DNA of 64,000 nt, taken from assembly GCA_934424575.1 (NCBI GenBank), contig CAKRXU010000013.1:4637-68636 (forward strand). Direction: 5' to 3'. The position numbers and the translations under genes were made by a program. The notes beneath the pieces were generated by a model that worked only from the letters and a program-made list of their open reading frames with translations, did no database searches and was not told the origin of the DNA. This DNA comes from an uncultured Blautia sp. (GTDB taxonomy: Bacteria > Bacillota > Clostridia > Lachnospirales > Lachnospiraceae). Shown piece after piece: positions 1 through 7,556 of the stretch (its first letter is position 1; the number at the start of each line of letters is the position of its first letter).

Positions 1-14
1 ATTACACTGCATGT

Positions 15-230
15 ATGGAGTCTAAGCAGGACAGAATGGGATACCTTCTGTATGAGGCTGGAATGAAGGATGCCAGACGCAAAATGCGAATCCGTAAAGC
101 TGTCTGCAGAATATCTTTCGTGGCGGCAGTAGCGGCAATCCTTGTGATCTGGCACGAGAAGACGTTGGATAAATTGCAGGAGATACTGCGCGTGCTGCAT
201 TGGGAAATGGATGAGGATGATCAGGAATAA
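15..230 (+). CDS. small single-pass membrane protein, unknown function (possibly 5' partial)
   Basis: I do not recognise a family. The 71-residue product has a basic stretch (KDARRKMRIRK), one likely membrane helix at about residues 29-46 and an acidic tail ending EDDQE, which suggests an inside-anchored bitopic protein. The frame is open upstream to the edge of the window, so ATG 15 may not be the true start and no ribosome binding site can be judged. A bidirectional terminator follows, so this is probably the last gene of an operon that begins outside the window. Confidence 0.5.
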   Translation: MESKQDRMGYLLYEAGMKDARRKMRIRKAVCRISFVAAVAAILVIWHEKTLDKLQEILRVLHWEMDEDDQE

Positions 231-263
231 GTTTTCTGCAATTGAATAGAAAAATCTATAAAC

Positions 264-320
264 AAAAGATGGAACTGTATCAGAATAACAATTCAGATGA
301 TAACAGTTCCATCTTTTTTG
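264..320. terminator. bidirectional terminator between the small membrane protein and metY
   Basis: A 15-bp stem pairs 264-278 with 303-317. It is flanked by T-rich sequence on the + strand and A-rich sequence on the other side, so it can stop both converging transcripts. Confidence 0.8.
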
Positions 321-351
321 TCTAACAAAATAAAAGTTTTACGTGAAACAA

Positions 352-1632
352 TTAAATTGCTTCAAGTGCCTGAGCAATATCGGCGATCAGATCGTTCTTG
401 TCCTCAAGACCGCAGGAAATACGGATCAGTCCAGCCGGGATTCCTGCAGCGGCAAGCTGCTCATCATTCATCTGTCTGTGAGTGGAAGTGGCAGGATTCA
501 GACAGCATGTTCTGGCATCTGCAACGTGGGTTTCGATTGCAGCAAGTCTCAGATTCTTCATGAATTTTTCTGCGGCAGCACGACCGCCCTTTAATTCGAA
601 GGAAACAACACCACATCCTCCGTTTGGAAGATATTTTTTGGCAATTTCGTAATATTTATTGGATGGAAGAATAGGATAATTTACAAACTCTACTTTGTCA
701 TGCTTTTCAAGGAATTCTGCAACAGCTTGTCCGTTTTCGACGTGACGCGGCATACGGACATGAAGAGATTCCAGACCAAGATTCAGTATAAAAGCACTCT
801 GCGGGGACTGTGCACAGCCGAGATCACGCATCAGCTGGGAAGTACATTTGGTGATGAATGCGCCTTCTTTGCCAAATTTCTCGGCATATGTGATTCCGTG
901 ATAAGACTCATCAGGAGTACAGAGTCCAGGAAATTTGTCAGCATGAGCCATCCAGTCAAATTTACCGGCATCAATGATCGCACCGCCAAGTGCTGCACCA
1001 TGACCGTCCATATATTTGGTTGTAGAATGAGTTACGATATCAGCACCCCATTCGATCGGACGTAAATTTACCGGTGTTGGGAAAGTGTTATCTACGATAA
1101 GTGGTACACCATGAGTGTGAGCGGCTTTGGCGAATTTCTCAATATCCAGAACTGTAAGCGCCGGGTTTGCGATAGATTCTCCGAAAACTGCTTTTGTATT
1201 TTCTTTGAAAGCGGCATTCAGTTCTTCTTCAGTGCAGTCCGGATCGACAAAAGTTACGTCTACACCCATTTTTTTCATTGTGACAGCAAGCAGATTATAG
1301 GTTCCGCCATAAATGGAAGAGGAAGAAACAATATGGCTTCCAGACTCGCAGATATTAAAGATAGCAAAGAAGTTTGCTGCCTGTCCGGAAGAAGTCAGCA
1401 TTCCGGCGGTACCGCCCTCAAGAGATGCAATCTTGGCTGCAACATAATCGTTTGTCGGGTTCTGAAGTCTGGAGTAAAAGTATCCTTCTGCTTCAAGATC
1501 AAAGAGTTTCCCCATATCTTCACTGGTATCATATTTGTATGTGGTAGACTGGTAAATAGGAATTTGCCTTGGTTCTCCGTTTCCAGGTGTATAACCAGCC
1601 TGAACGCATTTTGTGTTAATAGAATAGTCCAT
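352..1632 (-). CDS. metY: O-acetylhomoserine sulfhydrylase / homocysteine synthase (Cys/Met metabolism PLP enzyme)
   Basis: This cytoplasmic PLP enzyme condenses O-acetylhomoserine with sulfide to give homocysteine for methionine synthesis. The 426-residue length fits MetY, which is longer than cystathionine gamma-synthase (about 380). Visible signatures are SRLQNPTND near residue 54, SSGQAA at 81-86, DNTFPTP at 181-187 and the PLP-lysine motif HSTTKYMDGH, with Lys at about 206. ATG 1632 is preceded by AGGCAGGG. The leader is short and no S-box, T-box or other methionine riboswitch is apparent. It stands alone and ends at a shared terminator. Other Cys/Met PLP enzymes are less likely because of the length. 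Confidence 0.93.
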   Translation of the reverse strand: MDYSINTKCVQAGYTPGNGEPRQIPIYQSTTYKYDTSEDMGKLFDLEAEGYFYSRLQNPTNDYVAAKIASLEGGTAGMLTSSGQAANFFAIFNICESGSHIVSSSSIYGGTYNLLAVTMKKMGVDVTFVDPDCTEEELNAAFKENTKAVFGESIANPALTVLDIEKFAKAAHTHGVPLIVDNTFPTPVNLRPIEWGADIVTHSTTKYMDGHGAALGGAIIDAGKFDWMAHADKFPGLCTPDESYHGITYAEKFGKEGAFITKCTSQLMRDLGCAQSPQSAFILNLGLESLHVRMPRHVENGQAVAEFLEKHDKVEFVNYPILPSNKYYEIAKKYLPNGGCGVVSFELKGGRAAAEKFMKNLRLAAIETHVADARTCCLNPATSTHRQMNDEQLAAAGIPAGLIRISCGLEDKNDLIADIAQALEAI

Positions 1633-1998
1633 AAATTTTCCCTGCCTTTACATTATATAATATCTTTTATGTTATACTTTTTTGTGATAGATGTAAAGGT
1701 TAAATACATACTTGCTTAGTATGAAATGTATGGTTTGTTGCTGCTCACAGGTAATGTTCCGCGAGGTGTTTGCCATGAATATGACAAAATACCGAGACAT
1801 ACAGGGCAAATGCCATCACCGAAGGTGATTTGGGATGCATGTTGATTAAGCTACTGTGAATAGTGCCTGTGAACAGCTACAGGCAAAGGATAAGGGATGC
1901 TTGCGCATTTGTCAGGAAAAGCGGACAAATATATGCTATAATAAGTGCAGTTACAGTGAGAGTATACACAAAATAATAACTGGATAAGGAGGAAGATT
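1633..1998. other. divergent intergenic region holding repeat copy 1 and an extended -10
   Basis: This 366-bp region separates divergent metY and the coiled-coil protein gene. It contains the structured repeat at 1737-1880. An extended -10, TGCTATAAT at 1934-1942, points toward the rightward gene. The metY-proximal part is AT-rich and I could not place a convincing -35/-10 pair there. Confidence 0.6.
1737..1880. repeat. structured intergenic repeat, copy 1
   Basis: This 144-bp element resembles 54119-54261 in the same orientation. Shared blocks include CGCGAGGTG, TTGCCATGAAT, CCGAGACATAC and GCCATCACCGAAGGTGATTTG. Its ends are imperfect inverted repeats: 1737-1751 pairs with 1866-1880 at 13 of 15 positions. 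An internal ATCACC-GAA-GGTGAT hairpin is conserved. It codes for no protein. It could be a MITE-like element or a structured RNA element, and nothing here assigns a function. Confidence 0.8.
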
Positions 1999-2220
1999 AT
2001 GGCAAAAATCGTAAATATTGGTTTGTCGGAAAGCAAAGATGAACGTCTTTTACAACTTGTAAATAGTGTCAATACAGTAAAGGCATCTCTTGCAAATATG
2101 ATTGAGGAATATGAGAATGAAGGAGTAGAAGAGAAAAAACTGGACACTATGACAGAAGCTCTGGATGCCTTAGAAGACGCGTATGATGCCCTAAATGACA
2201 TCTTGTTGGAAGAAAGGTAA
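1999..2220 (+). CDS. small conserved-looking acidic helical protein, unknown function
   Basis: I do not recognise a family. The 73-residue product is soluble and acidic, and its spacing of Leu, Ala and charged residues from about residue 28 suggests a helical hairpin or coiled coil. There are no cysteines, signal peptide or membrane segment. The ribosome binding site AAGGAGGAAGATT sits correctly before ATG 1999. The HD hydrolase gene starts only 9 bp after the stop, so the two are probably co-transcribed, with an extended -10 at 1934-1942. Confidence 0.75.
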   Translation: MAKIVNIGLSESKDERLLQLVNSVNTVKASLANMIEEYENEGVEEKKLDTMTEALDALEDAYDALNDILLEER

Positions 2221-2229
2221 ATAATATAG

Positions 2230-2769
2230 ATGAGCTATATAACAACGTATAAAAGACGCCATTTTGACCCTGTAAATCCTGATCCTGATTTGATTTGTAT
2301 TGAGGATATTGCGCATGCTTTACCTATGATCTGTCGGGGGAATGGACATGTCACTACGTTCTGGTCAGTAGGAGAACACTGCATCTGCTGTGCAAAAGAA
2401 GCAAATGCGAGAGGATTGTCGAAACGTCTGGTGCTGGCGTGCCTTTTGCATGATGCCAGTGAATGTTATATGTCAGATGTGCCTAGACCTTTAAAGCAAA
2501 ATATGCCTGTATACCAGAAAATAGAAGATAACTTATTAAAGGTGATATACAGCAAATTTCTTGGAACATCACTTACAGCAGAGGAAGAATTACAGATCAA
2601 AGTGATAGATGATGATCTGTTGTGGTACGATCTGGAAGTCCTTTTGGATGAAAAACAAAGTATAGAAAAACCAAAACTTTGTATAGATCTGGACTATACA
2701 GTACGCCCATTTAAAATGGTAGAAGAAGAATATCTTGAAATTTTTAAAATGTTTCACGTGAAACATTGA
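2230..2769 (+). CDS. HD-domain phosphohydrolase (YfbR / 5'-nucleotidase-like)
   Basis: This is a likely metal-dependent phosphohydrolase acting on a nucleotide or other small phosphate ester. The HD-superfamily ligands are visible: His in SVGEHC (about residue 49), the doublet HD in LLHDASECYMSD (about residues 75-76), and a later Asp in KVIDDDLLWYD. The 179-residue length suits stand-alone YfbR-type enzymes, and HDASE followed by SDVPRPLK recalls that group. It follows the coiled-coil gene closely. The substrate cannot be told from sequence alone. Confidence 0.75.
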   Translation: MSYITTYKRRHFDPVNPDPDLICIEDIAHALPMICRGNGHVTTFWSVGEHCICCAKEANARGLSKRLVLACLLHDASECYMSDVPRPLKQNMPVYQKIEDNLLKVIYSKFLGTSLTAEEELQIKVIDDDLLWYDLEVLLDEKQSIEKPKLCIDLDYTVRPFKMVEEEYLEIFKMFHVKH

Positions 2770-2828
2770 AGTGGCTGTGATAAAATTAAATCACAGTAAA
2801 CAGTAACTCATATACTTATACTTAAAGA

Positions 2829-2872
2829 TAAATCTGAGATACAGGAGTACTTGTGTCTCAGATTTTATTTTT
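2829..2872 (+). terminator. rho-independent terminator upstream of nrnA
   Basis: The stem AATCTGAGATAC / GTGTCTCAGATT at about 2831-2864 is followed by a T-rich run. It ends the HD hydrolase operon. An in-frame start at 2853 lies inside this hairpin and is therefore not the nrnA start. Confidence 0.8.
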
Positions 2873-2897
2873 TAACAAAAAGAGAAGGAGGAAAACC

Positions 2898-3917
2898 ATG
2901 CCAAAAGAATTTAATTTTAACAAAGAATTTGGAAACATGATGACAAGGAATAAATTGGATACAGTTGTTTTACTGGGGCATATAAATCCGGATGGAGATG
3001 CGGCAGGATCTGTCATGGGCTTAGCACATTACATAAAAGCAACTTATCCTCAGTATGAGGTGCTTCCGTATCTGGCAGATACAATAGATAAAGGTCCAAA
3101 TAAGATCGTAAAGACAGATAAAGTATTTGATCCATTTGAAAAACCGGACGTAGAAGGGAAAAAGTTTGCGGTTATTGTGTGCGATAATGCAGTGATTGTG
3201 CGTATGGCAGGAAGAGAATATTATGAGGCTGCTACAGTATCAATGGTCATTGACCATCACGCATCTAATGAGGGATATGGAGATATTAATTATACAAAGG
3301 TTTCGGAAGCCTGCGCAGAAAATATTTTTTATATACTAGACAAAAATAGTCTACAAAAGGCGGTGGATTCCGAACTTCATCCAACAGCGGCGGATTATAT
3401 TTACCTTGGAATCATACAGGATACAGGCGGCCTTGCCAGGGCAAAGGAAAGTACTCTGTATGCAGTAATGACATTGCAGGGGATTGGTGTAAAACACAGC
3501 GATATTATGAAAACAATGCATAATGATACATTGGAAAGCTTACAGAAGAAAGCTCTTTTATTAAATAAGGCGATTCGTGTATTGGATGGAGAGGTGGCAT
3601 ATGTTTGCGTGGATCAGAAAGAGAGCAAAGAAAAAGAAATCGGTTATGAAGATATTCATCCAATTGCAGAAATTCTTCGGGATTGCGAGGATATAGAGCT
3701 GAGCTTTACTGTGTATGAGGAAGCTGAGAATAAATGGAGATGTTCTTTCAGATCTGATGGTGAATGGATTGATGTTAATGAATTGCTGGCTCCTTTTGGA
3801 GGTGGAGGGCATGCCGCTGCCGCGGGGCTAAAAAAGACAACGGATGATGTTGAAAAACTGAGGAAAGACATTTTTGAACGGATCAAAGATTTAAGAGAGA
3901 ATAAATGCGAAAAATAG
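2898..3917 (+). CDS. nrnA: bifunctional oligoribonuclease / PAP phosphatase, DHH-DHHA1 family
   Basis: This cytoplasmic phosphoesterase degrades nano-RNAs (2-5 nt), and many members also remove the 3' phosphate of pAp. The 339-residue protein shows the DHH domain (GHINPDGDAAG at about 27-37, CDNA at 95-98, DHH at 119-121, and an IIQDTGGL motif) followed by a DHHA1 domain with GGGGHAAAAG at about 301-310. These are the Mn-binding and substrate-binding motifs of NrnA. ATG 2898 is chosen because AGAAGGAGGAAAACC precedes it, while the longer frame begins inside a terminator. It is monocistronic, with a terminator following. Confidence 0.9.
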   Translation: MPKEFNFNKEFGNMMTRNKLDTVVLLGHINPDGDAAGSVMGLAHYIKATYPQYEVLPYLADTIDKGPNKIVKTDKVFDPFEKPDVEGKKFAVIVCDNAVIVRMAGREYYEAATVSMVIDHHASNEGYGDINYTKVSEACAENIFYILDKNSLQKAVDSELHPTAADYIYLGIIQDTGGLARAKESTLYAVMTLQGIGVKHSDIMKTMHNDTLESLQKKALLLNKAIRVLDGEVAYVCVDQKESKEKEIGYEDIHPIAEILRDCEDIELSFTVYEEAENKWRCSFRSDGEWIDVNELLAPFGGGGHAAAAGLKKTTDDVEKLRKDIFERIKDLRENKCEK

Positions 3918-3937
3918 TATGAGAAAATAAATGAAAT

Positions 3938-3981
3938 GAGCCGGTGCTTATTGCTGTTGCGATAGGTACCGGCTTTTTTCG
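3938..3981 (+). terminator. terminator after nrnA
   Basis: The stem AGCCGGT / ACCGGCT at 3939-3945 and 3968-3974 is followed by six T residues. Confidence 0.8.
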
Positions 3982-4374
3982 GTATAAATGGCTGTGTAAG
4001 TCGAAAATATCAAAGATATCGAAAGAGTGAAAGGAAAACTTTGTACAGGAGGATAGCGAAAAAAGTCGATGAGGATTTTTTTGAAATTTGATAATAAAGT
4101 ACTATAAATAGGATTATAAAAACTTATATGTACAATAAATGGTATATAATATAAAAAGTTATATACGGAAAAAGAAAAACGAGAAAAGGAATATAATATA
4201 ATGCACAATAAAAGACGAGGAATGAATAGAAGTGCAAAATAATGGATAATCACTAAGAATTGATTACTTTGAATAGTTTATTATCATATTTTATGTGAGA
4301 TATAGTTGACCTATGACAGATATTGGGTATAATTACCTCAAAAATGAACAAGAAATGGAAGGGAGATAAATAAT
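3982..4374. other. AT-rich intergenic region upstream of the TauE-type gene
   Basis: No convincing gene is visible. The only long frame is on the minus strand (3948-4253), is very Phe/Ile/Tyr-rich and lacks a ribosome binding site. The region looks like low-complexity AT-rich DNA with one good rightward promoter at its end. Confidence 0.6.
4306..4333 (+). promoter_or_regulatory. sigma-A promoter for the TauE-type exporter
   Basis: TTGACC at 4306-4311 and TATAAT at 4328-4333 are separated by 16 bp, about 40 bp upstream of the start codon. Confidence 0.75.
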
Positions 4375-5151
4375 ATGTATTTATTATTCACAGTAATTGT
4401 TACCTTTTTTGCTGGAATGGGAGCGGGGCTTGGGACAGGATTTGCCGGGATGAGCGCAGCCGCGGTGATCAGCCCTATACTGATCACATTTCTGGGAATG
4501 GATCCATATATGGCAGTAGGTATCGCACTGTCATCAGATGTACTTGCGAGCGCAGTTTCTGCATATACCTATGGAAAAAACAAGAACCTTGATATAAAGA
4601 ATGGTTTGATCATGATGGTAAGTGTCCTTGCATTTACCGTAGTAGGAAGCTATATTTCCAGCCTGCTTCCATCAACGACAATGGGAAATTTTTCCGTATT
4701 TATGACATTTCTTCTGGGAATAAAATTCATTGTCAGACCAGTGATGACAACAAAAGAAAGCATGCAGGCAGTATCTGCCAGGAAAAGGGCTGTTCAGTCA
4801 GTAATCTGTGGTATTTTAATTGGATTTATCTGTGGGTTCATAGGAGCTGGCGGCGGTATGATGATGCTTCTTATCCTTACTTCTGTTCTTGGATATGAAT
4901 TAAAAACAGCAGTGGGAACCAGTGTGTTCATTATGACATTTACTGCTTTTACCGGAGCTGTATCTCATTTTGCAATCGGTGGTATGCCAGATGTACCTGT
5001 ATGGGGACTTTGTATTATCTTTACTTTCATCTGGGCACGAATCGCAGCCATATTTGCAAACAAAGCTACTCCAAAAACTCTTAACCGTGCAACCGGAGTG
5101 ATTCTTGTAATTCTTGGTATTGTTGTAATGCTGTTTTCAGTAATATCATAA
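4375..5151 (+). CDS. TauE/SafE family membrane permease (UPF0721)
   Basis: This is an integral membrane protein of the TauE/SafE family, whose members export sulfite, sulfoacetate or related organosulfur anions. The 258-residue protein is almost wholly hydrophobic, with about eight helices. It carries the family's duplicated glycine-rich motif: GMGAGLGTGFAGMSAAAV near the N-terminus and IGFICGFIGAGGGMMM near residue 160. GGGAGATAAATAAT precedes the ATG. It has its own promoter and no metabolic neighbour that reveals the substrate. A role with metY in sulfur handling is only a guess. Confidence 0.85.
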   Translation: MYLLFTVIVTFFAGMGAGLGTGFAGMSAAAVISPILITFLGMDPYMAVGIALSSDVLASAVSAYTYGKNKNLDIKNGLIMMVSVLAFTVVGSYISSLLPSTTMGNFSVFMTFLLGIKFIVRPVMTTKESMQAVSARKRAVQSVICGILIGFICGFIGAGGGMMMLLILTSVLGYELKTAVGTSVFIMTFTAFTGAVSHFAIGGMPDVPVWGLCIIFTFIWARIAAIFANKATPKTLNRATGVILVILGIVVMLFSVIS

Positions 5152-5330
5152 CGAAAAACGTTATAGTATAAGAAAGAAATCGAACAGTCACGTATACAGT
5201 TACTGTTCGTGGGATACGGATTAAAATGCATAAATATAAATAACTGGAACATTGCAATAAAATTCGATTTGTGGCACTATAAGAGAAGAAGAAAAATGAG
5301 AAGCTATGACGATAACAGAAGGGAGATTTT

Positions 5331-5810
5331 ATGATGAATCTTATGCAGGAAGCTGTTCTCCTGGGATTTTCCGGAGCAGCTGTCATGGATACGAAAGAGC
5401 TTGTTTTTGTGCCGGAATACCGGACATTCTGCGAAGAAAATTTATGCGGCTGTTATAATGTGAATCCAGCCTGTCCACCTGAGAGTGGAACCGTGGAAGA
5501 GATGAAGCAGCGTGCATTAAGTTATGAAAAAACACTGGTGCTGCAGACAATGCAGGAAGACTTGCATGACCCGGCAGAATATAAAAAAGCAAAACTTCTG
5601 CAGAACAAAATGACAGAAGAACTCGCAGAGAAGATGAAAGCAGGAGGAAAGACAGATCTGTTGATCATGAGCGCCGGTCCGTATAAACATAATTCCTGTA
5701 TGTCGGCATACTGTGTGGACGCACAGAAAATGGCAGATGCGGCGGGAATGCTCTGTTGGACAGATGACGGAATGGTACGCTATTTTTCCCAGATTCTCTT
5801 TCATGAATAA
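5331..5810 (+). CDS. DUF2284 family putative metal-binding protein
   Basis: This is a cysteine-rich soluble protein of 159 residues. Cysteines cluster in CEENLCGCYNVNPACPP (about residues 32-48) and near the C-terminus in NSCMSAYCVD and MLCW. This is the pattern of the DUF2284 family, predicted to bind metal or an Fe-S cluster, with no established reaction. GAAGGGAGATTTT lies before tandem ATGs at 5331 and 5334, and either could be used. The tandem RhaM-like gene lies 108 bp downstream. Confidence 0.7.
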   Translation: MMNLMQEAVLLGFSGAAVMDTKELVFVPEYRTFCEENLCGCYNVNPACPPESGTVEEMKQRALSYEKTLVLQTMQEDLHDPAEYKKAKLLQNKMTEELAEKMKAGGKTDLLIMSAGPYKHNSCMSAYCVDAQKMADAAGMLCWTDDGMVRYFSQILFHE

Positions 5811-5918
5811 AATTGTATTGTAAATACAGATGTGATAGAATCAGTATCAGAAAATAAAAGCTTGCAGATGCAGACAGCAATGTCTGAAGAAAGCACAAAT
5901 GACAGGAGGGTTTTTATC

Positions 5919-6566
5919 ATGGAAAGACATGCATTTGCAATGAAAGTAAAAGAAGGCAGGATGAATGACTACCGCAAAAAACTTGGAGAGATCTGGCCGG
6001 AACTGACAGCATTTCTTGACCGTAATAAAGTAAAGAATTTCAGTATCTGGAATGCAGAGGATCTGATCTTTGGCTATTATGAGAACGAAGATGGAGCGGC
6101 TTTAAGCGCAGAGGAGAATGCAGCAAAGGATGGCATTACCGCGAAAATCCAGGATACTTTTGACTGGATCTCCACACCGGGAAAAGATATGCGGCTGATG
6201 TATCATAACTTTGGTGTTGTAAGAGAAAACAAAGAGCTGATCCGTCACAGAATGTTTATGACCAAACTCAAAGATGGCTGTGAAGAAGAATATAAGAGAC
6301 GCCATGATGGCCTGATTGAACAGAGAGGTGATACTGTTGATCCGGGTCCGGACAGCAACTTCAGCATCTGGAGTGCCGGTGGCTATATTTTTGGTTATGA
6401 TGAGATCGACACTACTATGGAAGTAGAAGAAACGGTTGAAGCGAGAGAGCAGACTGTTGAATGGGAAATGCGCCAGCTTGGAATCATGGATTGGATCACG
6501 AATGATGTAGACTGGATGACCGGCGATGTCCACGCAGATGTAAAACGTCTGGCATGGCATAACTGA
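5919..6566 (+). CDS. tandem L-rhamnose mutarotase (RhaM)-like protein
   Basis: RhaM-type enzymes interconvert alpha and beta anomers of L-rhamnose. This 215-residue protein holds two consecutive RhaM-like ferredoxin-fold units (about 1-105 and 106-215). Each has an F-x-M-K-x-K-x-G opening and a FSIW...FGY core. Unit 1 keeps the Tyr and WPEL of the YxxxH...WPEL segment but has Leu where E. coli RhaM has His22. Unit 2 keeps YKRRH but lacks WPEL. ATG 5919 is chosen for ACAGGAGGG just upstream. No rhamnose genes are nearby, so the substrate may be another sugar. It could also be a non-catalytic sugar binder. Confidence 0.7.
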   Translation: MERHAFAMKVKEGRMNDYRKKLGEIWPELTAFLDRNKVKNFSIWNAEDLIFGYYENEDGAALSAEENAAKDGITAKIQDTFDWISTPGKDMRLMYHNFGVVRENKELIRHRMFMTKLKDGCEEEYKRRHDGLIEQRGDTVDPGPDSNFSIWSAGGYIFGYDEIDTTMEVEETVEAREQTVEWEMRQLGIMDWITNDVDWMTGDVHADVKRLAWHN

Positions 6567-6598
6567 TCAGAACAGAGAATAAAATAAAGTATAAAAGG

Positions 6599-6644
6599 AA
6601 GCCCTGGTTACTGCATGGATGGATGCGGCAGCCGGGGCTTTTGC
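6599..6644. terminator. bidirectional terminator between the RhaM-like and TetR genes
   Basis: The stem AAGCCCTGG / CCGGGGCTT (one G-U pair) is followed by Ts. Convergent genes flank it. Confidence 0.75.
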
Positions 6645-6657
6645 TATGAAAATACAC

Positions 6658-7245
6658 TTATTTTTTCAGCATTTCCAGATATCCCTGGGTAGTGCTTTCG
6701 ATCATTTTGTAAGTAAGCTCTGCCATGTGCTCCGCAGACTTCTGCTCTGGTTCTGTGAGCCAGGTACGGATCAGTCCGACACATCCGTTCAGGATAAAGG
6801 CATAGGCATATTTGAGATTCGGGTCATCTTCTGGAAATTTCTCAGGAAGCTGGCTTAAGAAAGTGCCTGCGATCAGCTTTTCAATCTGTTCTACAAATGC
6901 CATATCTCCATGCGGTCCAAGAAGAGCGAGACAAAGCTCCTTATTGCTGTCCAGAATATTAAAAAACTGCACGATGAAGTAAAAAGCACCTTCCGTATTA
7001 TTGGAATCGATCGTGTAATTTTGCATTACCTGAGTGATTTCTTCCAGAGCATCCTCCTCGATCTGCTGTAGCATTTGATAAATATCAGTATAATGAAGAT
7101 AAAAAGTGGAACGGTTGATGTCAACTTCGTCAACAAGTTCTTTTACAGTAATTTCTTTGATGCTTTTGCGAAGCATCAGACGTGCAAGCCCCTCTCTGAG
7201 CTGGGCTTTGGTTTTGCGTACTCTCCGGTCAACTTTTCCGACCAT
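6658..7245 (-). CDS. TetR/AcrR family transcriptional regulator
   Basis: This 195-residue protein has an N-terminal TetR helix-turn-helix: residues about 10-55, including ITVKELVDEVDINRSTFYLHY. An all-helical ligand-binding domain follows, ending in a segment like the C-terminal domain of regulators paired with YhgE/Pip proteins. It is divergent from the giant YhgE/Pip gene, and the 311-bp space between them contains several TGTCWATT-type inverted repeats. The likely role is repression of that gene and of itself. The effector is unknown. Confidence 0.85.
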   Translation of the reverse strand: MVGKVDRRVRKTKAQLREGLARLMLRKSIKEITVKELVDEVDINRSTFYLHYTDIYQMLQQIEEDALEEITQVMQNYTIDSNNTEGAFYFIVQFFNILDSNKELCLALLGPHGDMAFVEQIEKLIAGTFLSQLPEKFPEDDPNLKYAYAFILNGCVGLIRTWLTEPEQKSAEHMAELTYKMIESTTQGYLEMLKK

Positions 7246-7556
7246 GTTAAATCCCCCTAATCTTTTGGCAAAAAATCGTCATCTTTTAGATAAAATGTCA
7301 ATTTTTGACATGTGATAGACATTAATTGAAAATATGTCTATTAATACACATGATGATATTTTTTTGTTGGTTGTATCTGCTTTTCGTGTTTAGTATAATA
7401 CATCTTGCTAAGAAAAGCAACATAATGTTGATTAATAGAAACTAAAACTATTAATAGAATACTGTCTATTGTTAAGATAATATTTATTTGATAAAGAGAG
7501 TTTGTTTAAATCAGCATGGTACAATTATATTTACATTACAGGAAAGGAATACATAA
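7246..7556. promoter_or_regulatory. divergent control region with candidate TetR operators
   Basis: Three inverted repeats share a TGTC(T/A)ATT core: TGTCAA-TTT-TTGACA (7296-7310), TAGACAT-N11-ATGTCTA (7316-7340) and AATAGA-N6-TCTATT (7453-7470). TGTCTATT occurs at 7335-7342 and again at 7463-7470. Clustering between a TetR gene and its divergent target is the usual arrangement of operators. Binding itself is inferred. Confidence 0.55.

Noticed and set aside
297..594. Short + strand frames inside metY
   Set aside because: They are shadows of metY with no start signals.
1633..1736. S-box or other methionine riboswitch upstream of metY
   Set aside because: The space before the repeat element is only about 100 bp and lacks the conserved SAM-riboswitch core and a leader terminator.
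3948..4253. 101-codon minus-strand frame downstream of nrnA
   Set aside because: It has no ribosome binding site, lies in AT-rich DNA, overlaps the nrnA terminator and shows no domain.
5181..5209. CGAACAGT/ACTGTTCG hairpin after the TauE-type gene as a terminator
   Set aside because: There is no T-run after it and the stem is short, so it is not listed as a terminator.
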